DNA of 64,000 bases from Diploptera punctata. Lineage: Eukaryota > Arthropoda > Insecta > Blattodea > Blaberidae. Below the pieces are notes generated by a model. The model was not told the origin of the DNA. It made no database searches and was given only the letters and a program-made list of their open reading frames with translations. This document shows positions 21,841-34,212 of the stretch, one piece after another (positions within the stretch are counted from its first letter, which is position 1; the number at the start of each line of letters is the position of its first letter). A program made the position numbers and the translations under genes. Where the stretch lies: contig JASPKZ010001237.1 of the NCBI GenBank assembly GCA_030220185.1, forward strand, positions 263,501-327,500, written 5' to 3'.

Positions 21841-24800
21841 AAATAATATTAGTTTAAAACTCAGACCACCGACGTAATTCTATGCTCCGTGGAGATTGTC
21901 TTCGTTACGCACAACTCTTTGAATAATTTCCAATCCACTTATGGTCGACTGTTCCATTAAATCGCTCACGGATAAAATCAGTTAATGATAGAGTTTTATT
22001 TAACGACACTCTGTAATGCTCATGTGATTGACATTGCATTTGAGAACTGGGCAATGTAAGGGCCTATAAAGTTTATTTAAAGGCCTCCCTTTTTAGATTC
22101 AATGCTCTTTTATATAGGGTAAATTTACTAGATAGCACCAACTGTCTTTATATCCCTTCTCAAGTAAAGCTAATGTAAGAACACGAAACAAACAAAAAAT
22201 TCGGTACAGACATAAAGGTATTAACGAATTCGGAAAAAAGAACAAACCTAGAGTTTTATAGTAATAAAAATATGATGCTATTGGCACAGATATGTATCAC
22301 CCTAAACGGCGACAAGTCTTTAATAAATTACTAAATGTGCATAGAGGTAGTATTTTATAGAAAACAAAACAAATGGAACAGGATATTCCAGCTTGACAGA
22401 TGTGCAGTGATAAAAATTAAATTTGGTCTGATACTTGGAGACAACTTCTATACAAGGTGGCGTCTGTGTGCTGTATGCATCAGGCCGGAAACATCGTGCG
22501 AAAACACGTCAGGTGCAATGCTGATCTTCAGTTCCATCTAAAAGTTGCTCATATGGTTAGAACGAGTGCACGACGGACTAACAAGGGAAGTACTTATGTT
22601 GGACCAGTTAGATTGCAACAAAAATTGGAGGATATGTTGAATGAAGGATGCTGAACACTCTGATATTACTATTTTCACTACAAATTCAACAGTGTGCATA
22701 ATATTTCACACCAAATAAGGAACAAGAAAATAGAAAATGACAAAATAAATAAGTAAAACATTTGGAAAAAAATTTAAAAAACAAATAAAAATAGAAAATG
22801 GTAGTGTGGTGGAAGAGAGAAGAACAATAAGGGGCAAGGAGAGAGATAGAAACTAACGAAATAAATATTGCAACGGAGCGGCACGGTTACTTGAAGAGCA
22901 GCGCACCGGAGTGTGAATGTTTTTTCCACTCCCGCAGTCGAGTATTCGTACAGTATATATTAATTGTTTCTATTTAAACATAAAAACTCAATACATTGTA
23001 AGTACAATTTCAAGTAACAAAAAGTAGGCCCTACACAGTGTTCTGCTATCTGTATAAGATATACAAAAACAGTTATTGATGTTAACATTTACGTCCTTCG
23101 CCCCGCTAGCTGCACTTGTTCTTGAAACCAGCTGCAATGAGCAATCGTGCCGTTACGAACCCGGTCAATGACGCGACTGAAATTACTTAATGACAAATAA
23201 CACGAGTTTTATTAATTTTGCAGCAAAATGACTAACGTCATCATATTTAATGTCAATCATTTAACATATCCTCAAAATTTTGTTACAATCCAACTGGTCC
23301 AACATCAGTACTTTCCTTGTAAGTTCGAGCTTTATGTTAGAGGTATATTTTTAATAATCTTAAAACTCATATTTTTTCGGACCAACGTTTTTAATGAAAC
23401 AATTGAATCGTTGCCCCGAATACAGATCTAACCCATAAACTGCTACTCATAACTTGACTAACTTCTTCCATCATTTTGTTACATATAGATCACTATTGGT
23501 TTGAAAGCCAACTTTCATAAATAAATAAATAAAACAGGTCTGGAAGAGATCAGGTACAGTTTTACATGCACCATGCCGTGATATTTTCCGGATATAGGGC
23601 CTATCACTAAACCATTGAAAACTCAAGTTTCGAATTTTTGTGGGTTATATCTCTTTTCGGGGCAACTATTCAATTACCACTCCCTTTTCGTACTTGACAA
23701 TTAGGCAAAAATATTATCATGTTGGAAGATAGTTTTCCTTCCCGAAACAAAATAATAAAAAATAAATAAATTATCAAGAGAGAAAAGAAGTAAAGAAATA
23801 ATTAATTAATGAGTAAAAGAAATAAAGAATAATAAACTACTATCCGGACTTAACATTTAGTCACTACGCCGCTTACGCACATCGCTTCTCTGATTTTTCC
23901 TGTAACCTGGAACAAACGAGTTAGTTCTGAAAGTTTGATACCTGAAAACTTCTTTCCAGGCTTTGAGAAAAGACGCAAGAGCTCGTTTCTAATTCCAATG
24001 TAGTGAATTCCCGAATATGTCCTCTCTTCCAAAATCGTCTATACATTCTACAGTACATATCTTGAGCGGTAAATTATATGAGGACAATAATACCAAAATA
24101 TGAAGTCAAAATAAGGGATATGAGAGAAAAATGAAAATTGTGTACAAAAAGCAATGAAGAAACTATTTTCTATAAAATTAAATATATACCTAAATTAATA
24201 TACAGTATATATATTGGCTCTATATAATTTATAGGTGTACATATCACCACATAAATTAGATAAATGCACCTTTTTGTGGCTCAAGGAATCAAGAAGTTCG
24301 CCGTATTTCCATTTTAATAGCCTTCCATGAAATAAAGCTTGACAAAATTTTTATCACGTACAGTTTCGCATGATTGCTGTTTGCAATACATTTAATGATA
24401 ATGAACTTCAGTAGGCCTACATATATGTCACTAATAACATTATAGTAAATTGTCATTTTAGTTCACAGTACAAAATTAGAAACTTCTCTACATTTTCTGG
24501 TAAGAGACTGATATCTTTGCTTTGAATGACAAAAGAGTACTCTCCACAACACACAATGCGATGGGAGTATACTCGTACCGCACTACAATTGATAGTGTGA
24601 TGTCAGTGGAAGTAATAATAGTTTTATCTTCAACAACTTTGCTAATTTCAGGAGGATTGAATTTTTATTGAAAAAATGGCAGTATTTTAAATGTTGAAAC
24701 ATATAAATGAATATAAAATCTTCAATAAAATATTTATAAAAATATGCCATTTTATGAAAATTGTGCGAAAATATTATGAACTACGAATTGTTTTAGTCCA

Positions 24801-25888
24801 ATTTGATTCCACATATAAAGCACAAACATTTTTTGTCACAATAGTAATTTAAAACATGAAATTTCATCAAATTCCTCGCTCTATACACAACATTTTAAGC
24901 TGGCGACCCGAGAAGCCAGGTGATTTGCTCGATCTCAGGCCGTCCTTTAAACAAATTGTTTGCAAAGTAATGCTTTCTGTCGTACTTACAGGAATGGCGA
25001 CCATTATTGAAAGTTAAATTTTCTAAATTTCGGGGTTGCCAAACCTATAAATAACTATTACACTATGTAATATTACAAATTTCCTACCTAGGGCGAGTAG
25101 AAAAACCACTGCACTTTATGTATACTACGTACAATGTATATACCAAAATACGAGTATATCCAAAAGATAGTGTTAATATATATTCGACGAAACAAATAAC
25201 TGAATTTTAACTGAACTGTACTTTATTTGAAACAATATAAAACAGTGAATTCGTACTTGCCGCCATTTTATGCATTATTGGTGTAACGGCCTGCTGTAGT
25301 CACATCTAAATAATTTTCGACACTTAGCGTATATACACTGATCAGACTGCTAACGTCTCTCAGTTGTTTATAATGAACGGAAATATTTCCAAAAAGATAT
25401 AATTTTACTATTACTTATTATTTTAAAAACACTATAGTGCAAAACAACATACGTTTGTAAAAATCTCGCTATTGATCGGTTTGTAATCATTTCCTTGCTT
25501 CTGTAAAAACCACTTCCCAACCTCGCATTGCAATATACTATTAAATGACTTTTAAGCTGTGCATCGACATTTATCCTGCTGGAATAAGATACTTCCCAAG
25601 GGATAACGCGGTAGGAAATCTCTCCGTATATCATTAAATTATTCCTGCCGTAGTTACGCAATAACGGATACTCCTCATCACGTGAGATCAAGTCCTAATA
25701 TTTCAAGCTAATGCGGGCCGACCTTGTGATTCTGTCACACTTACGGCCGCGCTTGCGATAGACTCTGGTAAGTGACTGGTCATTATTAAAAACAATCGTT
25801 TCGGCAGAAAAACATTATTCTTCTTTAATCGGTACTTTGAACATGGAGGCTAGGATAAAATTAACGGATAGTCCTCCAACTTCTGAGA
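21841..25888. other. Repeat-poor stretch, no gene recognised
   Basis: Four kilobases with no SINE, TIR or LINE motif that I recognise, the emptiest part of the window. Open frames at 22335-22541 and 22457-22654, and a 107-codon minus-strand frame at 25368-25691, show no motif I know. Their lengths are compatible with chance in AT-rich DNA. It could be host intergenic or intronic DNA, or repeats present here only once. Confidence 0.35.
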
Positions 25889-25891
25889 TTA

Positions 25892-26433
25892 CACTGGTCA
25901 ACATAATTTTTGTCTCATGAGTACTAATAGTTGTACTTAATGCAGTTTTTACCGTGTTTTCAAATGTGTATTCGGAATTTCTCTATCACCCACAGTTTTT
26001 TTATTTCAATTTCAATTAATGGATTGAAATCATTATTTTTAACGAAGTTTTTTTTTTGTTCATTTGTCCATTGTAAAATAAAACGGGGAAAACATTCATC
26101 AGGAGATTTCAGCTATGGAAAAGAGATATCAAGGCAAATGGAATTCTAATATGCTGGCCGATTATTGTTGGACCATCAAGAGGGATGCTCCACAGGCGAA
26201 ATATAGCAGAAAATCGCCATTTATTACTTTCTAGGTGAGTCCGAATGTTCGAATATTTTGTAGTTACGAATGTAGAAAATATTAAAGTGTTTGAAATTAT
26301 AAATTCCTGTCTCTCGGAAACCTTGCGTGATGGAGAAAACTCGATACCATATTTGAATTCAGGAGCAAAAGTACTATCAAAATCACATATTTTTCTATCT
26401 GAGACAAAAAAGTGTATTTTTTGTTGCTCAATG
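25892..26433 (+). mobile_element. CACTG transposon family, copy 2
   Basis: Starts CACTGGTCAACATAATTTTT and ends TTTGTTGCTCAATG. The flanks are TTA (25889-25891) and TTT (26434-26436), a 3-bp duplication with one change. It contains the best-preserved terminal peptide of the family: 39 residues from ATG 26115 to TAG 26232-26234, beginning MEKRYQGKW, with MLADYCWTIKRDAP in the middle and ending ITF. The upstream coding block seen in copy 4 is partly deleted here. Confidence 0.8.
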
Positions 26434-26436
26434 TTT

Positions 26437-26944
26437 TTTGAGATAATCAATTCTGCAATTCAAGAACAGATTTTAACGGATTCACATAGAGGATCTCCTA
26501 AATGTGCTCTACGTAAAACGTTCTCCTGTTCCCTGGTAATTTCCGGACTAAAAACATCTCGTGGTCTATCGACTTCTCCATAACTTTGATAATGGCGAGC
26601 CCAAATCTTGGTCGTGATAGGAGTACCTTGACCCTAAGGCCAGCTTCAGTCGCGGAGAGTTCGTTGTTTATGATAGCAAAATGTATGATGGCATCCCTAA
26701 GATTGGCCAAAGAAAAGTTTTAGTAGGCTGCGCTGGTTTGTTCCTTGACTTATAATTAAAGCTACAATTCTTAGAAACTCATTGTGTTTACAGGTCTCAA
26801 TTACGTTACGTGGAAATAATTGAATGACGTAATAAATTCTTGAGGACTCGCAGAACCAATAACAGCATACGCCTAAATCTGCTATTTGTGGTGTGATATT
26901 TGTTCTGCGGGTACTCAAGGATAAATTGCGTAATTTATCCCTTT
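26437..26944. other. Unassigned DNA
   Basis: Two minus-strand open frames (26498-26710, 26697-26948) show no recognisable motif. Confidence 0.3.
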
Positions 26945-27031
26945 CCACTCAACGTAACTGAGTCCCACTATCCTACCCTACTCTAATGTCCTCCTAATGC
27001 TTGTAGTGGGATCACTTTGCCTTTCACTATT
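26945..27031 (+). mobile_element. SINE-C 3' tail fragment
   Basis: Ends CTTGTAGTGGGATCACTTTG, the SINE-C 3' terminus, preceded by a degraded ACCCTACTCTAATGTCCTCC. The head and body are missing. Confidence 0.45.
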
Positions 27032-27054
27032 ACCATTATTAATATTACTATTTC

Positions 27055-27310
27055 AGATAGAAGAAAAGTAGAAACTGCAGAAATGGAGTTCTTACGTTCA
27101 GTAGTAGGAGTGACAATTTTGGACAGAAAAAGAAATGAAGATATTAGGAAAGACTAAATAGTTTTAAATTAACAAATATAATTGACAATATGATAAACAA
27201 CTGCTATTAGCATGTTAAAAGAATGCCTACTAAAGCTGATACTAAAGCAAAAACCAATAGGACATAGAAGTGTTGGACGCCCATTTACTAGATGGGAAGA
27301 TTCATTAAAT
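27055..27310 (+). pseudogene. LINE F1, C-terminal fragment
   Basis: With frameshifts it encodes AEMEFLRSVVGVTILDRKRN, EDIRKD, HVKRMPTKAD and a GRPFTRWEDS-like ending. This is the C-terminal tail after the reverse transcriptase of RTE-like non-LTR elements. The same tail is at 33720-34212. Confidence 0.6.
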
Positions 27311-27359
27311 CCCACTTGATGTGAAAACAGGTCAAAAGGCCTAATTTGATGAAGTAGAG

Positions 27360-27500
27360 GGAGAAGTAGAAGAAGAAGAAGAAGAAGATGAAGAAAAAGT
27401 ATATTACTATTACTCTAATTACTACTATTACAATTAAAATTATTATCATAATTATCATTATTATTATTATTAAAATTATTAACATTATTATCTTTTAAAA
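27360..27500 (+). repeat. (GAA)n and (ATT)n microsatellites
   Basis: A short AGAAG purine run (27367-27398) is followed by ATT/TAC-rich repeats. Confidence 0.7.
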
Positions 27501-27524
27501 TTATTATCATTATTTTTATTAAGT

Positions 27525-27850
27525 CCACCGCTGTGGTCTTAAGGTAGCGTGCTGCCTTGTCACGCAGCGGGCCCGGGTTCGATCCCCGGTCGGGGCAGTT
27601 GTTCTGGGTGAGGTTTTTATCGGGGTTTTTCCTAACCTGTAAGACAAATGTCGGGAAAACTTTTAAGGCCCAAACGGTCCCCGAAATCATATGGCCATCA
27701 TCATCATTATCATCCTCCTCCTTCACCGGTGTGGAAAGCAACGGGAAGCTACCACACCTACAATTCCCTAGTAAGCTGCAAGCATAGCATGAAAATGCTA
27801 TGAGTGGCAGGGAAGGACCTGCCTTAGGGCAGGAATTATATGGATGGAGG
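27525..27850 (+). mobile_element. SINE-A, full length
   Basis: CCACCGCTGTGGTCTTAAGG head, B box GGGTTCGATCCCCGG, then TCGGGGTTTTTCCTAACCTG, a CAT-rich segment, CACCGGTGTGGAAAGCAACG and a 3' end ATTATATGGATGGAGG. The ATGGATGG-type tail is the presumed priming repeat. Confidence 0.85.
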
Positions 27851-28270
27851 GACTGAGGGTGAAAAGGAGGAGTAGGAGGGGGAGGAAAAAGGAGGAGACA
27901 GCAGGAGGAGGAGAGAGGAGGAGAGGAGAGAGGAGAGGAGGAGAGGGAGGAGAGGAGGAGAGGAGGAGAGGAGGGGAGAGGAGGAGGAGAGGAGGAGGAG
28001 AGGAGGAGGAGAGGAGGAGGAGAGGAGGAGGAGAGGAGGAGAGGAGGAGAGGAGGATAGGAGAGGAGAGGAGTAGATGAGGAGTAGAGGAGATGAGGCGA
28101 GGAGGAGGATAGGATAGGACAGGAGGAGGAGAGGAGGAGGAGAGTAGGAGGAGAGAGGAGGAGAGGAGTAGGAGGAGGAAGAGGAGGGAGGATTAGTGAG
28201 GAGAGGAGCGAGAGGATTATAGGAGGAGAGTAGTTGAGATATTTATGAGTATAGGATTAGAGATGCGGAT
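27843..28270 (+). repeat. Long polypurine (GGAGGA)n tract
   Basis: About 425 bp that is almost entirely A and G on the plus strand, built of GGAGGAGA and AGAGGAGG units and degenerating toward 28270. It begins at the SINE-A 3' tail. The open frame through it (27844-28059, Arg/Glu/Gly only) is a composition artefact. Confidence 0.9.
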
Positions 28271-28289
28271 CTGAGAGATGATGATGGAG

Positions 28290-28499
28290 TTTGAGTAGAT
28301 TATTAGTATATATTATTATATTATTATTATTATTATTATATTATTATTATAATTATTATATTATTCATTATATTATTATTAGATTATTTATATTATTATA
28401 TTATTATTATATTATTATTATTTATATATTATTATTATATTATTATTAGTATTATTTTTATTCTTATTATTATTATTATTATTGTTGTTGTTGTTGTTG
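28290..28499 (+). repeat. (TTA)n/(TTG)n microsatellite
   Basis: Irregular ATT/ATA array ending in a short TTG run. Confidence 0.85.
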
Positions 28500-29335
28500 A
28501 AGGAATTATTCACTTTATGTATTCATAACAACATATGTCAATTTAGGAATAAAAAACCGGATATGGAAGAATGAACATAAAGATATAGAAACTCAGAAGA
28601 GAAAACTAGAGACGAATGAAGGAAAAAAAAGCATACGCAGCCATTTCAAGATTTTATGGTTTCAACGATGTCGTTTCCAACTGTGCATCATCACAACTAC
28701 AAAACGAGATAATGTTCATTTCATTATAGCAAGAGCAGGTTCACGTCTCCGTGAATTATAAATTCCATATCGCGCTTTAGAAGAAGATAGAATCTATAGA
28801 CATAATTCATTGCCACACTCTACCAATCCCTAGTTGGTTACCTTGTTCTATGTATCACTTTTTTAAACTGAACCTATATATCTTCACGGAATTGGTTCAA
28901 ATCCTAAGTTGCAATGTAAATGATTCATGGATGTTCGAACAGGTCTCAAAGAGTTTTCAGCAGTCAGCTGAGCATAAATGAGAAAATGATGTACAGGTTC
29001 CATTTGTAGAGGTATAGGTAATCTGCTATAAATCTCAGCTAAGTGCTAGTCGATCGGCGCCCAACATCTCGTTATTCATGGGAAGGCCACGACCTTCTTG
29101 GTAACATCATCTACTACTAGGATCGCCACACGATTCCCGATCCATACAGCTAGATAAAGATTCCGCTGTGTAGTTGAAAGAAACGGAATAAATGCCTCTT
29201 GAATCGGTGTAGTGGCCAGTAATATACTACAATGTAAATCTTACACAGACCCTACTACCATGAATTATAAACACACAAATATATTTGATTAATTTTCATG
29301 CCAGAGGAATTTTTAATTTATTTATTTACTTATTC
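28500..29335. other. Intergenic DNA, nothing recognised
   Basis: No TIR, SINE box or coding motif noticed. Confidence 0.35.
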
Positions 29336-29657
29336 ATAACAATGAAGAGCATGGTCTTTATAGGAAGCCAGATATAATAAGAACAGTTAAGTCTCGTAGA
29401 CTGCGATGGGCAGTACATGTGGCACGAATGGGGAATGAAAGACGTGCATGGAAACTTCTTGTAGGAAAACCAGAGGGAAAACGCACAGTCGGTAGACCAA
29501 GAATGAGGTGGGAGAATAACATTAACTATGATTTGGGGGAAGTAGATTATATAGGGAATGATTGAAAAGCATTAGCTCAAGATAGGGATGTATGGAGAGC
29601 TTATGTCCGCGCTGCCTTGAACCTACGGGTTCGATATGCCAGTGAGTAAGTAAATAT
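29336..29657 (+). pseudogene. LINE F2, C-terminal fragment
   Basis: Encodes, with stops, HGLYRKPDIIRTVKSRRLRW, HVARMGNERRAWKLLVGKPE and RPRMRWENN before a 3' end at GCCAGTGAGTAAGTAAA. F2 is the commonest LINE tail in this window (ten copies). All are 5'-truncated, and most end in a short GTTA-type repeat. Confidence 0.75.
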
Positions 29658-29659
29658 TT

Positions 29660-29834
29660 ATTTACTTATATTACCTGATGGAGTTAAGACCGTAAGGTTT
29701 TCTCTTCCACTTCACCAGGGTTTAAAGTATAACATATAATAGCAATTATGAATTATTATCTAATTCATTAATGATACATAATAAAATAGGCAGGCTACAC
29801 AATGTAAAGTTGACAATGGAAAGAAATAGAATTT

Positions 29835-29871
<37 letters not shown>

Positions 29872-30035
29872 TAATAATAACCAACAATTTGATTAAGTAA
29901 TTGGCTTGGTAAAGGATGTTTAAAATATAAAGAAATAATAAAAGTATGCATAGAACACGATTACATATTTTATTGTCAAAAAAATATGTAGTGAGTTTTT
30001 TCTTGAATTGTTTTTGAGTCCACAAGAACACATGA
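29660..30035 (-). mobile_element. CR1/Daphne-like LINE 3' UTR fragment
   Basis: Minus-strand sequence matches the 3' UTR of the LINE at 20803-21840, without its nested SINE. It ends at GGAGTTAAGACCGTAAGG (plus strand) and holds an (AAT)n run (29829-29880). Only the last few codons remain. Confidence 0.65.
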
Positions 30036-30189
30036 CCATACTAATTACCTCAGAAATAAAACACAATAGCCAACTTATTAAAAAAATAATAATGAGTAAA
30101 CACTTATTTAATTTCCCATACCTAATCTCCATTTACCTAATATAATCTATATAATCTAACCTGCCTAATCTAGGCTAAACTACCTAATT

Positions 30190-30545
30190 AAAATATCCAA
30201 CTACTCCATAGAGCGACAGGCTGTCAAGGCCCTTTGCCTACTAGCCGGCTGCTGGAATCACATCGACATATGTTAATCAGAGGGGACGATGATCAATCAG
30301 TCAATATAGGGGTGACATGAGGTCAGCATGTGAATTTCCAGCCGTTATAATTGGTTTTCTTAAAATGGAGCCACTATTCATTGTAGGTACCCAAATTCCT
30401 CACGATAATGGGCGGGCACCAATCCCATACTGGCCGACAAATTCCATGAGAAAAATTCTTCCCCATGGGAACTCAAACTAGAAAAATTCCCGTATCTCTG
30501 CACCAAGATATCATGCCTTAAACCACTCGGTAACAGCGCGGTACA
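30190..30545 (-). mobile_element. SINE-H
   Basis: On the minus strand it begins near 30545 with ACCGAGTGGTTTAAGGCATG (A-box-like) and AGTTTGAGTTCCC (B-box-like). The body includes GCCAGTATGGGATTGGTGCC. A diverged relative is at 3545-3830. Confidence 0.5.
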
Positions 30546-30804
30546 CCTAATTTATGCTAAGTTACTTAATCTAAACTAAAGTATATAACGTATGCTAATC
30601 TAATCCGAATAAACATGTTGGCAATTTACTATAACACAAATATAAATAGTGGTATTTAAGAGTTAATACAAGTATGTTACAAGTACGCCATGCCAGGAAT
30701 GTCGAACGGCAACCTGGGGCATTTGCAAAAAAAAAAAATACATTCTTCTTCATTCTAAACAGATTCCGAAATGTATTCACGTAGACTTTCACGGCCGGAG
30801 TTGC
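30546..30804. other. Short intergenic stretch
   Basis: Nothing recognised apart from an A10 run near 30728. Confidence 0.3.
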
Positions 30805-30960
30805 TATGATGATCTTACTGAACATTTTCGGGCTGTAGGCAGTCTCAAGACAACCCTTGAGGATGCCAGACGCAGTCTTTGGCGAAACGTCGGGGAACTA
30901 CAAGCCTCACGACCACGGCCTACAGCCCGAAAATCTTCAACAATATCATCATAGATTCCG
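30805..30960. repeat. Foldback repeat with GATGAT arms
   Basis: Left arm GATGATCTTACTGAACATTT...GGGCTGTAGGC (about 30808-30842) pairs with the right arm, whose reverse complement reads GATGATATTGTTGAAGATTT...GGGCTGTAGGC (about 30922-30956). Between them is GCGAAACGTCGGGGAACTAC. A half copy lies at 2895-2990. Confidence 0.6.
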
Positions 30961-31439
30961 AAATTACGAAGTATTCCAAAATCCAGTGGGTACGTGAACA
31001 TGATTTCACCTTATTACTAGTCAATATTTAACGTTAAGAGGCTCAGTAACGGCGAATGTGCGATCAGTCTTGGTGGAGTAGTTATCAAGCTCGCCTCTGT
31101 TTTCGAAATTCGCGAGGTTAAAACCAGCCTTAGTCGATTAATTTATATTTTCCTGGGCGAAAAAAAAAATTCGGTACAACTTCCTTCGGAATGGATTTAA
31201 CCCGTGGGTTCCATGTCGTAATTTACTCCACGCAAAAGAACCTCAAGCTTCAATAAGAGTCTTCTTAGTAAACTCTGTTGTCACTTTCACATCTAGCATT
31301 GAATTTCGACGTTAATAACCTGAGATGTTAAATAACAACGTCAATAAAATACTGTTGCTACTGCTACTACAGCTCGAAATTGGGAGGGGGAGGTCAGTGA
31401 TCCATTTTTATACAATATCTTAATATTCAAAATGCTGTA

Positions 31440-31830
31440 CATTATGTGTCGATCTCGGTGGTCCAATAGTTACGTTCCTTGGCTCTAATCCCGAGGGTCG
31501 TGGGTTCAAATCCCGCCGGATCGATGAATTTTTAGGATACAAAATCCAAGTGACAAATTATGCGGGAGGCACTTTAATTCGTGGGTCCCGAATCTGAAGA
31601 TGTTCGGGCTCGTTAAAGAATTCCAAACCTAAATTAATGCCTCTGAACAAAATTTAATTGAGCTTGCTCATCCAAGTAATACCTTGTTGTTTACAAGATT
31701 TCTTATTGAGGCGATGTGCTGACCACTTTGTCACTCTTTGATATCTGTAAGGAAACAAGCTTTGCCAAGAAATTCCCGCTAAGGGAGCACCCATGAATCC
31801 ACGAGTGACGTATGGGGTATATACATACGT
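31440..31830 (+). mobile_element. SINE-B, full length
   Basis: Head GGTGGTCCAATAGTTACGTT, B box GTGGGTTCAAATCCCGCCGG, then GATGAATTTTTAGGATACAA. The body contains GAGGCGATGTGCTGACCACT and the 3' end is ATTCCCGCTAAGGGAGCACC followed by GACGTATGGGG. It serves here as the reference for the family. Confidence 0.8.
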
Positions 31831-32570
31831 GTTTAATGTAGCTATTTGATGTAAAAACTAATATATTTACTTTAGTAGAAATTTAACATGGCGAGTTTTT
31901 ATTAAAATAATTTTTAATTTGTAATGTGAAAATTTTGCTATGCCATTTTTAATTTCATCAAAGAAAGTACATTCAGGCTCTCTTCATGATGTAGAAAAAT
32001 TCAAATATTCTTTGTAAGCGTGTAAGTTGACAACCACATGTTATTAAATCTCAACATCGGTAAAGTGTAAATAATCTCAGGAATTTAAAATTAAACACTT
32101 CTGTGAAGATATATGTGTCACAACATGCTAGTCAATTCTCATACCAAGCTGACTAGAACATCATTTTTATGATGGCAGTTTTTGCAAAATTACTGACATG
32201 TTAGATTATTTTCTTAAACAAGAGCGATTGAAAAAAATACATTTTTAAATAGAAATTATGTTCAAAATATAGAGTATAGACCTGGTAGAAAAGACGTGTT
32301 TCACAATAATGTAATGAGACTGCACATTAATTTATCCATTTGTGAAAGGTCAATTGCATCATATTACATAATATACTGTTAACTACGTAAATAAAAATGT
32401 GTAGAGGATTTGAATACATGCTGATGACGTGAATACAATAGGAGATAATGCTAGTAAGGTAGGAATAAATACATAAGCAGGCCGATTTTTTAACAACTGC
32501 AAGGAAATTGTTATATATTTTTAGCTCGCGCACACTAACCTTTATTTGAGAATAAAGTTCTTTGGATTTT
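31831..32570. other. Intergenic DNA, nothing recognised
   Basis: AT-rich with small open frames only. Confidence 0.35.
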
Positions 32571-32925
32571 TTTAGATCAAAGACAGATGAATAGAGAAGT
32601 CTACATAAGAGCGAGATTCATGAGAAAGTAGATGTAATAAGTACAGTTTAGCCTCGTAGACTGCAATGGGCAGGACATGTGGGCACGAATTAAGAAATTA
32701 AAGTTACGAGTAGGCCCTACCATAGAAACTTCATGTAGGAAAACCAGAAGGTAAATGCCCAGTAGCTAGGCCGAAAATGAGATGAGAGAATAATATTAAC
32801 CCTGACTTGAGGGAAGTGATTTATACAGGGATGATTGGAAAACAGTTGAGGATAGGGATGTATGGAGAGTTAATGTTCGCGCAGCCATGAACCTCCGGGT
32901 TCGACAATGCTAGTTAGTTATAATA
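32571..32925 (+). pseudogene. LINE F2, C-terminal fragment
   Basis: Degraded F2 tail: GACTGCAATGGGCAGGACAT, AGGAAAACCAGAAGGTAAAT and CGCAGCCATGAACCTCCGGG, ending in TAGTTAGTTAT. A few bases are inserted near 32705-32730. Confidence 0.65.
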
Positions 32926-32934
32926 CTGTATTTG

Positions 32935-33370
32935 GTACTCCGTGTGTGGAACATGGAATATTATACTAAGGGAAGAAAATAAGGTAAGATTAATCGAAAA
33001 TTTGAACTTAAGACGAATATTAGGTCCCATGAGGAATGAAAATGGAGAAAATTTCAAAAAGAGGAATTCATAACTTACATCCCTGTCTTAATATTGTCAA
33101 GGTTTTGAAGCCCAGGAGAATGAAATGGGTAGGAAATCTAGTTCAAATGGGCGATAGTAGAAATGCTTCAAAATTCTCATTAGGAAACCTCTGGGAAAAG
33201 ACATTTAGGAAGGCCTAGGCGCGGCTAGGAGCTTAATATTCGGTTGAATTTTAAGAAATCAGATATCGGACACTTGAGTTGGATTAATTGGTTGGGAATA
33301 TGGATCTGTAGAGAGCATTAGTAAATCAAGGATTAAACCTACGTTTTACATGTGCCATAGTTAGTTATTT
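32935..33370 (+). pseudogene. LINE F2-related tail, strongly diverged
   Basis: Encodes KVLKPRRMKWVGNLVQMGDS, a counterpart of the KSRRLRWAGHVARMG block, plus VRLIENLNLRRILG upstream. It ends TGCCATAGTTAGTTATTTAT. Divergence from the other F2 copies implies an older insertion or a sister family. Confidence 0.55.
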
Positions 33371-33719
33371 ATTAGATTATTTTAATGCAAAATCATTATT
33401 ATAAGTGAGGATAAATATTGCCATGCCTAGTAGTTGGCAATGTCTTCATAAGCATATGAAAAACACAAATATAATAATAAATAAACAAACTCTATAGCAA
33501 TTGGTGTGAAGAAATTTTAAAATTTACTTATAAATATTTGGTTGTTCTATGCTAGAGGTCCACCTGTGAATGTATCAACACAGAATAATTGACTGCCAGT
33601 GTCATGTTAGCCAACATGGTAATACACATTTCCACTATCAGATTGCGATTTTTATATATTTTTTTCAGTAATTACTAAGTCCTTGTACTACATAATATTC
33701 TGCAATCATATTATTTCGT
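33371..33719. other. Intergenic DNA, nothing recognised
   Basis: No motif or repeat found. Confidence 0.3.
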
Positions 33720-34212
33720 TAGGTGAGAAAATTGGAGAAACAATTAGGGAAATTTCAACAGATATGTAGTTCAATAAGGATATATTTGAGAAATAAGACC
33801 ACAAGGGAAACTCAATTGAAATTTTACAAAACAGTAGGCGTTCCAACGTTAACATACGGGTCTGAGACTTGGCCTTTAACGATCTCTGATAAACATAAAA
33901 TTGTGACAATAGAAATGAGATTTCTGAGATCAGTTGCAGGTGTATCTTTAAGAGATCAAAAGATAAGTCAAGATATCAGAGATGAATTACAAATACATAA
34001 TATAAATGATAGAATATACAGAAATAAAAGTAGGCCTAATTCGTTTGAACATGTACAAGGAATGCAAAATAATCGTTTATCAAAAACAGCTGCTTCATTA
34101 TAAACTTCTAGGACGAAGAAATGTAGGAAGACCAAAACGACGTTGGAAAGACGACCTGCAGCATACAGTGCACCGGGGAGCGGAACACGCCAACAGGTCC
34201 ATACATTGATGA
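33720..34212 (+). pseudogene. LINE F1, C-terminal half of pol
   Basis: Encodes LEKQLGKFQQICSSIRIYL, LKFYKTVGVPTLTYGSETW and RFLRSVAGVSLRDQK. After a frameshift near 34020 it continues with KQLLHYKLLGRRNVGRPKRR and W.DDLQ. This is the region between the reverse transcriptase thumb and the protein end in RTE-like LINEs. It ends in GATGATGATGAG, a simple-repeat tail. Confidence 0.7.

Noticed and set aside
22335..22654. Overlapping open frames with RTSARRTNKGSTY
   Set aside because: No family recognised and no supporting gene structure; possibly an old element fragment.
25368..25691. 107-codon minus-strand open frame
   Set aside because: No recognisable motif, no splice or promoter context; length is possible by chance in AT-rich DNA. 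Protein search or RNA-seq would decide.
27844..28059. 71-codon Arg/Glu/Gly-rich open frame
   Set aside because: Composition artefact of the polypurine tract, resembling RGG proteins by chance only.
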